Below, piece by piece: positions 36,961 to 42,775 of a stretch of 42,775 bases of DNA (the stretch's first letter is position 1; each line of letters starts with the position of its first letter). A program made the position numbers and the translations under genes. The notes below the pieces were generated by a model. The model did not search any database and was not told the origin of the DNA. It worked only from the letters and a program-made list of their open reading frames with translations. The stretch comes from JBHIEE01 sp046760445 (GTDB lineage: Bacteria; Acidobacteriota; Aminicenantia; JdFR-78), in NCBI GenBank assembly GCA_046760445.1, contig JBHIEE010000008.1, positions 1 through 42,775 on the forward strand. The letters are read 5' to 3'.

Positions 36961-38061
36961 TTGGTAATTAAAAATAATTGTCGCTATTTTCAGGGTGAAA
37001 CTCCCTGCCGATTTAATCAATTATGTGATACCTGCCCTTATTATAAAGAGTTTGGAACTAAAATATTAATTATTAAGTGTGGGGCAATGGGGGATGTGTT
37101 AAGAACTACTTGTCTTCTCACTGGATTGAAAAGGAAATATCCTGATTCCTACATTTCGTGGTTAGTTGATGAAGAGAGCGAAGAACTTTTATCTAATAAT
37201 CAGTTTATAGATAGAATAATTGTTTATAATTTAGAAGAAATTCCCAGGTTTTTGGTAGAAAGATATGATGTGGTTATTTGTTTAGATAAAGAGATAAAAT
37301 CGACGGCTTTAGCGACAAAAATTAGTGCCCGAGAAAAATATGGTTTTGGAATAAACCAATATGGAAGTTTGACGATCTTTAATAAAGCAAGTGAATACGC
37401 CTTTCGCTTAGGGATAGACAACAATCTCAAGTTTTATCAGAACCAAAAGACTTACCCCCAACTTATATATGAGATGTGTGAATTGGATTATCAAAATGAT
37501 GAATATATTTTAAATTTAGAAGAGGAAAATAAAAATAAAGTCAACCAATTTTTCAAGAAAAATAAAATTGCTTCTAATCTCTGTATTGGTTTAAATACTG
37601 GAGCTGGGACAAAATTTGAAACTAAAAGATGGCCGGAAGAGAAATTCTTGGAATTGATTGGTTATTTGGGAGAGAAATTGCAGGTGGCAATTTTTTTACT
37701 CGGTGGAGAAAAGGAACGAGAAATAAACAAAAACATAGAGATGAAGTCCAATTATAAAGTATATAATACTGGAAGCGACAATTCACCGTTAGATTTTGCT
37801 GGGTTTATTTCTCTAATGGATTTGATAGTCAGTTCAGATTCTTTAGCTATGCATTTAGCTATTGCATTAAAGAAAAAAGTGATTGTCCTGTTTGGTCCTA
37901 CCTGTCCCCAGGAAATAGAACTATACTCCCGGGGAAAAAAGATATTTACTGGGGTAGACTGTTCTCCTTGTTACAAACAATTCTGTCCAGATATGAAGTG
38001 TATGAAAAGCATTTCTGCTAAGAAGGTTTTCCAAGAAATTGAGAATCTAATTAAAAAATGA
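36961..38061 (+). CDS. Glycosyltransferase family 9 (heptosyltransferase-like)
   Basis: This 366-residue GT-B enzyme starts at TTG, with AGGA about 8 nt upstream. An N-terminal Cys-rich stretch (C-R-Y-F...C-R-F-N-Q-L-C-D-T-C-P) may bind metal. The GT9 core begins with ILIIKCGAMGDVLRTT, then ISWLVDEES; the C-terminal half has GLNTGAGTKFETKRWP, the donor-site SSDSLAMHLAIALKKKVIVLFGPT and the familiar VDCSPCYKQFCPDMKCM. GT9 enzymes add heptose or related sugars to LPS core or other surface glycans. It overlaps the Dpm1-type gene by ATGA (38058-38061), forming a two-gene unit. Confidence 0.9.
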   Translation: MVIKNNCRYFQGETPCRFNQLCDTCPYYKEFGTKILIIKCGAMGDVLRTTCLLTGLKRKYPDSYISWLVDEESEELLSNNQFIDRIIVYNLEEIPRFLVERYDVVICLDKEIKSTALATKISAREKYGFGINQYGSLTIFNKASEYAFRLGIDNNLKFYQNQKTYPQLIYEMCELDYQNDEYILNLEEENKNKVNQFFKKNKIASNLCIGLNTGAGTKFETKRWPEEKFLELIGYLGEKLQVAIFLLGGEKEREINKNIEMKSNYKVYNTGSDNSPLDFAGFISLMDLIVSSDSLAMHLAIALKKKVIVLFGPTCPQEIELYSRGKKIFTGVDCSPCYKQFCPDMKCMKSISAKKVFQEIENLIKK

Positions 38062-38792
38062 ACATTAGAAAGAAAAAAGTAGTGGTAATGATTCCCACCT
38101 ATAATGAGAAAGAAAATATTGAAGATTTAATTAAAGAAATACTAAATTTGGAATTAGATTATACTTTGGAAATTCTTGTTGCTGATGATGATTCACCAGA
38201 TGGAACGGCTAAAATTGTTAAAAAATTAGCCCAAAAAAATAAGAGGATCCATCTCTTATTAAGGAAAAAAAGAAGAGGAAGAGGAGCTGGAGGAGTAGAT
38301 GGTTTTAAGGCTTCTTTAAAATTAAATCCAGATTATATAATTGAAATGGATGGGGATTTTTCTCACCAGCCCAAATACATTCCCCTATTATTGGAATATT
38401 GCAATCAATACGATTTAGTTATTGGCTCAAGATTTGTCAAGGGGGGGAAGGATGCTAATCGAAGCTTTCCAAGAAAATTGATTACTCTTTTAGTCAGGAA
38501 TTTTATTCGCTGGCAATTTAAAATTCCGGTTAAAGATGTTTCCTCTGGATATCGATGTTTTAAGAAAGAAGTATTGGAAAAAATTGATCTTGATGACTTA
38601 ATCTCTGTCGGGCCTTCCATTGTCCTGGAAATCCTTTATAAAGCTTATTTAATGAAATTTTCTATCAATGAAGCGCCCATTACTTTTGTGGATCGAGAAA
38701 GAGGTAAAACCAAACTTAATTTACTTACCTTGCTGGAAACTTTATTAATGGCTTTAAAATTTAAGAAATATATTCCTTCAAGAATTAATTAA
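38058..38792 (+). CDS. Polyprenyl-phosphate mannose/hexose synthase (Dpm1-like GT2)
   Basis: This 244-residue GT-A enzyme has VVVMIPTYNEKENIEDLI, ILVADDDSPDGTAKIV, IIEMDGDFSHQPKYIP (metal site), LVIGSRFVKGG and KDVSSGYRCFKKEVLE, closely matching soluble dolichol/polyprenol-phosphate mannose synthases. It has no C-terminal membrane helices, so it acts at the cytosolic membrane face. It would make the lipid-linked sugar donors used by the two GT39 enzymes at 30621 and 39067, a classic Dpm1-PMT partnership. It is translationally coupled to the GT9 gene. Confidence 0.92.
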   Translation: MNIRKKKVVVMIPTYNEKENIEDLIKEILNLELDYTLEILVADDDSPDGTAKIVKKLAQKNKRIHLLLRKKRRGRGAGGVDGFKASLKLNPDYIIEMDGDFSHQPKYIPLLLEYCNQYDLVIGSRFVKGGKDANRSFPRKLITLLVRNFIRWQFKIPVKDVSSGYRCFKKEVLEKIDLDDLISVGPSIVLEILYKAYLMKFSINEAPITFVDRERGKTKLNLLTLLETLLMALKFKKYIPSRIN

Positions 38793-38853
38793 TAATAACT
38801 CTTTTTCCATTTTGTGTAGATAAAGGAATAATATAATAGAAGAATGAAAAGTT

Positions 38854-38995
38854 CAAATGACAAAGCCCAAAAATATTAAATCGTGAAGAGTAAGGAGTGA
38901 AGGGTAAAGTGATAAATAATACCCTACGCTTTACACTTCACGGTTTTGACATTTAGTCATTTGGCATTTGGATTTTGGAGTTTGAGTTTTTATAA
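38854..38995. repeat. Imperfect inverted-repeat element in the convergent spacer
   Basis: The left arm CAAATGAC-AAAG...ATCGTGAAG (38854-38888) is echoed inverted by CTTCACGGTTTTGAC...GTCATTTGG (38936-38963); CGTGAAG at 38882-38888 pairs exactly with CTTCACG at 38936-38942. AGGGTA/TACCCT (38901-38906 with 38920-38925) forms an inner hairpin. It lies between convergent genes and may serve as a bidirectional transcript end or be a small mobile relic. No open frame is inside. Confidence 0.55.
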
Positions 38996-39066
38996 GACTA
39001 TGAAAAATTTGAATTTAATTATTGCCATTGCGATAATACATTACCCACACAATCTGGATAGGAGCT

Positions 39067-41418
39067 TTAATAGTTAATGGGCAACTCTATTTCTTCTGGG
39101 CCACCTGCTAAATCAGGGTATTCCAAATCGAAATAGTAATCATAACCGATGTAAATTTTAAAGTCTTCTGGTAAGAGAGAGAAATCCTTTGAGTTTTCTA
39201 AAGGGGCTTTCTTGTCTGCTTCATGTGAGCCGACCTTTCCGTTAAAAATTATTAATTTAAAAATCTCCTTTCCTTTTGAATCAGTTATTTTAATCCATGG
39301 ATTGAGCACATAATCGTTTCCCTGCGTCAATTCACCTCCGAAGATTTTTGTAGTTAGTTGCCCTTGATTGCCAAATTTAGAGATAGTTATTGATTGGAAG
39401 TAGTCATCTCCTCGAGTATTTGGAAATTGGAAATATAGAAAAATTAGTTTAAATTTTTTCTGGCTTGAGATGAACTGGTCGATTTCTTCAATTAAAGAGC
39501 GCTCCTTTTCTAAATTTCCTTGTGGTTTGACGAAAATTGGGCTGGGCGAAAAGGAATATTCATATCCAATTTTGAGTGTTCCTTTTAGAGGAAGATTTCT
39601 CACTTTGAATGAATTGGAAAAGAAAGAGGAAGAATTTACTTCTCCTTCAAAAACTAAGAATTTACTTAGTTCTTCTCCTTTGTCGTTAATGATTCGGAAA
39701 TAAGGATTTTTTACCTTCTCATTTCCCTTTAATAAATCCTTTACTGAAATTTTGGTTTTAACACTCCATTCTTTTGGAGTCAATTTTCTGAAAGAGAGAA
39801 TCTGGGAATAAAAATTAAAATTCCCAGGAAAAGAAAAATTCGGATAATTACTTAATCTGAAAATTTTAATAGTGGGATTATGTAAATCAGTTAAATACTC
39901 ATCCCATTTTGGCTGAAACGACTTTATTAATAATGCTTTTTCCTCTAAGGAATGGTAAAATTTGGTCTGCTGAGGGAATTCCTGAGGAGCTCTAATAAAT
40001 CGATTATACATTATATCACTAACAATAATAAATTCTACTTTCCTTTTATGTAACCATTCTAATCCAACCTGAGAGAGACTGTGCCTATATATTATTTTAT
40101 AATTTCTTCTCGAAATAGGCGGACAGTACATTTCAAGAGCAATTTTTTTCCTCTTTGGAATATTTTGTTCTATCCATTCTTTAGCAATAGTTCGGGTATC
40201 TTTCTGAGTCAAACTATAGTTAAACCTAACAACCTTCAGAATACTCGGATAGAGCAGAATAATAACAATTAAACTCCAAATATATACTTCTTTCTTTTTT
40301 AAAAAACTGAACTTAGAGCTCAACTGAGTAAAACTAAAATCAAGGGCATAGGCACCAATTAGAACTAAAAAAGGAACTACTGGGAGGAGATATCTTACAG
40401 CCATTGTTTTCCAGTTGCTCATAACAAAAAATAAAAATAAGGGGAGGGAGAGTAAAATTATTTCACGTTTTCTAAGTCGAATTATCCCCCACACAATTCC
40501 CAAGAAAACTAAATATTGAGAGAATTTACCTATATTTTCCCGAAATCCATATTTTAAATAAAATAACCAAGCTGGTTGAGCTGTGGAAGAACCATAATGT
40601 CCAGCAGTGTATAGATGTCTGGCCTGCCAATTAAAGTCTCTCCAGAAGGTTGGAAAGTCTAAAATAGCATAGGGACAACCGATGATAAATCCTAAAATAA
40701 AAAACAGGCCCGAAAGGATTGGTTTAAAAGTGAAAATAATTTCTTTAAGAGATTGTTTTTTTTCTAATCCATGAAAAAGATGAGCTAATAATAAGGGAAT
40801 GAAAAGAAGCTGCCCTCCATACTTGGTGGCCATACCAAAACCAGCCATTAATCCAGCAAGAATATAATATTTGGTCTCACCTTTTAAATAAATAAGCCAA
40901 ATAAAAAGAAAAGAAAAAATTAAAAAGAACACCATTGGGCCATCAGGAACCATATAATGGGAGATTTTATTATGGACAGGAGAAAAAATTAGTAATAAGG
41001 AAGCTAAAATTCCCACTCTATGATTGTACATTCTCTTTCCTAAGTAATATACGACCAGAACAGTAGCTACTCCCAGAATAGCACTAAATAATCGACCTAA
41101 AATAAAAAATAGGGTAGAGTCCTTATTAAAAGAGTTAGTAAAGTCAGTTAAAGAGTTAAATTCTCCACAGATTTTTCCAATTAAAAAATAACTTCCCCAT
41201 ATACCAGCAATCACATAGCTATGCATAGAAGGGACGTGAAAAAAATGTGGATTTAAGTCTCCTGAAAAATAATTAATCGTAATTTTCGAAAAACGTGCCT
41301 CATCAATATGATAAATGTAAGGAAGGTTAAAAGATATTCCCCATATTCTAACCATGAGAGCAAGAAAAATAATCCCTAAAAAAATTATTTTATTTTTTTT
41401 CTTTAATGCTTTTTCCAT
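39067..41418 (-). CDS. GT39-family membrane glycosyltransferase (PMT_2-like)
   Basis: This 783-residue polytopic protein has about 11 membrane helices in residues 10-410. The first external loop reads LPYIYHIDEARFSKI, with the Asp-Glu of the PMT/ArnT group, and is followed by NPHFFHVPSMHSY. The rest (about 430-783) is a periplasmic, beta-rich domain. It probably transfers a sugar from polyprenyl phosphate to an envelope acceptor, and differs from the GT39 enzyme at 30621 in its C-terminal domain. Its start overlaps the end of the aminotransferase gene by 16 nt, so the two are co-expressed although functionally unrelated. Confidence 0.87.
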   Translation of the reverse strand: MEKALKKKNKIIFLGIIFLALMVRIWGISFNLPYIYHIDEARFSKITINYFSGDLNPHFFHVPSMHSYVIAGIWGSYFLIGKICGEFNSLTDFTNSFNKDSTLFFILGRLFSAILGVATVLVVYYLGKRMYNHRVGILASLLLIFSPVHNKISHYMVPDGPMVFFLIFSFLFIWLIYLKGETKYYILAGLMAGFGMATKYGGQLLFIPLLLAHLFHGLEKKQSLKEIIFTFKPILSGLFFILGFIIGCPYAILDFPTFWRDFNWQARHLYTAGHYGSSTAQPAWLFYLKYGFRENIGKFSQYLVFLGIVWGIIRLRKREIILLSLPLFLFFVMSNWKTMAVRYLLPVVPFLVLIGAYALDFSFTQLSSKFSFLKKKEVYIWSLIVIILLYPSILKVVRFNYSLTQKDTRTIAKEWIEQNIPKRKKIALEMYCPPISRRNYKIIYRHSLSQVGLEWLHKRKVEFIIVSDIMYNRFIRAPQEFPQQTKFYHSLEEKALLIKSFQPKWDEYLTDLHNPTIKIFRLSNYPNFSFPGNFNFYSQILSFRKLTPKEWSVKTKISVKDLLKGNEKVKNPYFRIINDKGEELSKFLVFEGEVNSSSFFSNSFKVRNLPLKGTLKIGYEYSFSPSPIFVKPQGNLEKERSLIEEIDQFISSQKKFKLIFLYFQFPNTRGDDYFQSITISKFGNQGQLTTKIFGGELTQGNDYVLNPWIKITDSKGKEIFKLIIFNGKVGSHEADKKAPLENSKDFSLLPEDFKIYIGYDYYFDLEYPDLAGGPEEIELPINY

Positions 41419-42617
41419 ATTTCCCTAATTCTTCCCAGCGCCCAGTCGATTTCTTCTTTGGTAATAACTAATGGAGGAGCAAATCTAACCACGGTTTCAT
41501 GGGTTTCTTTGCACAGAAGGCCAACTTTCATTAATTCTTCACAGTATAATCGTGCATTCCCATATTCTTTCTTAATTTCTACTCCAATAAGAAGTCCTTT
41601 TCCTCTGATTTCTTTCACTTTGGGGCTATCCATTTCTTTCAATCTTATCATAAAATATTCGCCCATTTCAGTTGCTCTTTGAGCTAAATTTTCTTCCTCT
41701 AAAACTTCTAAAGCAGTAATCGCTACAGCACAGGCTAATGGATTGCCTCCAAAAGTGCTTCCATGATCGCCTGGATTAAAGACACTCAGAATTTCCCTAC
41801 TAGAAACAATGGCTGAAATAGGAAGAACTCCTCCTCCTAATGCTTTACCCAGGATTAAAATATCAGGTTTGGCTTCTTCATACTGGTAGGCAAAGGTTTT
41901 TCCGGTGCGGCACAAACCAGTTTGAATCTCATCTAAGATGAATAAAAGATTATTTTTCTGACAAATGGATTTAGCCTCTTTTAAATAACCTTCAGGAGGA
42001 ATGATAATTCCTCCTTCCCCCTGAATTGGTTCAACTAAAAATCCAGCTGTATTTTCGTTAATTGCCTCTTTCAAAGCATCGATATTTCCAAAAGGAATCA
42101 ATTTAAAGCCTGGAGTAAAAGGACCAAATCCATCACGATATTGCTTGACGCTTGAAAAGCTGACGATACTGATTGTCCGACCATGAAAATTCCCCTGACA
42201 AACAATGATTTCTGCCTTGTCCTGAGGTATTTCCTTTTTATAATATCCCCATTTCCGTGCTGTTTTAAGAGCAGTCTCCACTGCCTCGGCCCCAGTATTC
42301 ATTGGAAGAGCCATTTCCATTTCACAGAAATCAGTTAATTTCTTCAAAAATGGTCCTAACTGATCATTATGGAAAGATCTTGAAGTCAGAGTTACTCTTT
42401 CAGCCTGGGATTTCAGAGCCTGAATGATTTTTGGGTGTCGATGACCTTGGTTAACTGCAGAATAGGCACTTAGCATATCCATATATTTTCTTCCTTCTGG
42501 ATCCCAGACCCATACTCCCTCTGCTCGGGAGATAACTACAGGCAACGGATGATAATTATGAGCGCCATAAGTATCTGATAGCCAAATAGATTCTTGTGAA
42601 GAATATTCTTTTTTCAT
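41403..42617 (-). CDS. rocD: Ornithine aminotransferase (ornithine-oxo-acid transaminase)
   Basis: This 404-residue class III PLP aminotransferase interconverts ornithine and glutamate-5-semialdehyde. Diagnostic text: WLSDTYGAHNYHPLPVVI near the N-terminus, YSAVNQGHRHPKI, MNTGAEAVETALKTARKWGY, GNFHGRTISIVSFSS, VEPIQGEGGIIIPP, LDEIQTGLCRTG and LILGKALGGGVLPISA carrying the PLP-binding Lys. These favour RocD over acetylornithine aminotransferase, though a related omega-amino substrate cannot be excluded. The ribosome site (AAGGAGG) lies just upstream of the ATG. Confidence 0.92.
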   Translation of the reverse strand: MKKEYSSQESIWLSDTYGAHNYHPLPVVISRAEGVWVWDPEGRKYMDMLSAYSAVNQGHRHPKIIQALKSQAERVTLTSRSFHNDQLGPFLKKLTDFCEMEMALPMNTGAEAVETALKTARKWGYYKKEIPQDKAEIIVCQGNFHGRTISIVSFSSVKQYRDGFGPFTPGFKLIPFGNIDALKEAINENTAGFLVEPIQGEGGIIIPPEGYLKEAKSICQKNNLLFILDEIQTGLCRTGKTFAYQYEEAKPDILILGKALGGGVLPISAIVSSREILSVFNPGDHGSTFGGNPLACAVAITALEVLEEENLAQRATEMGEYFMIRLKEMDSPKVKEIRGKGLLIGVEIKKEYGNARLYCEELMKVGLLCKETHETVVRFAPPLVITKEEIDWALGRIREIWKKH

Positions 42618-42733
42618 TTTTATTGAACCTCCTTCCTTTAATGTGCCCTTTCAGCTTTGAAAATGTAGTATTAACAAGGGTCTTCAAAGGCTGTATTACA
42701 GCTTCACCTCCATTAAAATTAAATCACAAATTC

Positions 42734-42775
42734 CTCGCCCCGTAGTCCCGAGTACTCGGGATATACGGGGCAGGC
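42734..42775. repeat. GC-rich palindrome at the window edge
   Basis: GCCCCGTA (42738-42745) pairs with TACGGGGC (42764-42771) around the perfect 14-nt palindrome CCCGAGTACTCGGG (42747-42760). It is much richer in GC than its surroundings and may continue past the window. The rest of 42618-42733 contains only the rocD ribosome site. Confidence 0.65.

Overview
The window is AT-rich bacterial DNA, roughly one third G+C by eye, with clear Shine-Dalgarno sites and sigma-70-type promoters. No rRNA, complete tRNA, CRISPR array or transposase is visible. Gene content (surface-glycan glycosyltransferases of families GT2, GT9 and GT39, DUF362, ChbG/HpnK, an OMP-like barrel, a small holin-like membrane protein, a split NAD synthetase) and short GC-rich palindromes scattered through AT-rich spacers suggest an uncultured diderm bacterium of a candidate phylum (the Omnitrophota, Aerophobota or WOR-3 kind). 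The phylum cannot be fixed from the sequence alone.

Region 1 (1-6700) holds loosely packed genes on the + strand: an orphan pseudopilin-like protein, a metal-dependent amidohydrolase overlapping a sirtuin, a CoA-binding protein, an MFS transporter and a GAF-GGDEF protein. A dispersed repeat occurs here in three main copies (about 738-908, 2864-3044 and 5213-5431). It carries a near-consensus promoter followed by a tiny leader reading frame, and each copy sits before a different gene. A related upstream half lies at 650-740 and 6580-6680, the latter fused to the 3' half of a tRNA-Arg-like sequence. A GC-rich, potentially cloverleaf-shaped palindromic element sits at 2544-2723.

Region 2 (6900-10130) has small stress or redox genes: a holin-like protein, an ArsR-type regulator coupled to a DUF2269-like membrane protein, a DsrE-like protein and a Tat-exported aldo/keto reductase.

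Region 3 (10256-15153, - strand) is mostly housekeeping: a methyltransferase with a C-terminal beta domain, RsmI, a two-gene NAD synthetase (NadE plus a separate nitrilase-type glutaminase) and a hexapeptide acyltransferase.

Region 4 (15233-22562, + strand) is a trio of alkaline-phosphatase-superfamily envelope enzymes. Two are about 1000-residue paralogues with Thr where sulfatases have the formylglycine Cys/Ser, so they are better read as phosphodiesterases or phospho-group transferases than as sulfatases. Region 5 (22590-30515, - strand) is a tight seven-gene operon: DUF362 ferredoxin, B12-type radical SAM, ChbG/HpnK deacetylase, GT2, methyltransferase, AsnB-like amidotransferase, methyltransferase. 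Its GT2/deacetylase/radical SAM core recalls hpnI/hpnK/hpnJ of hopanoid cyclitol synthesis, but no hopene cyclase is present.

Region 6 (30573-42617) has two GT39 membrane glycosyltransferases, two secreted beta-propeller/FN3 paralogues flanking an outer-membrane barrel, a GT9 and a Dpm1-type enzyme, and an ornithine aminotransferase. Taken together, 10-42 kb looks like an envelope glycoconjugate assembly and decoration region with a few housekeeping genes embedded. Several genes have a promoter so close to the start codon that their mRNAs are predicted to be leaderless.
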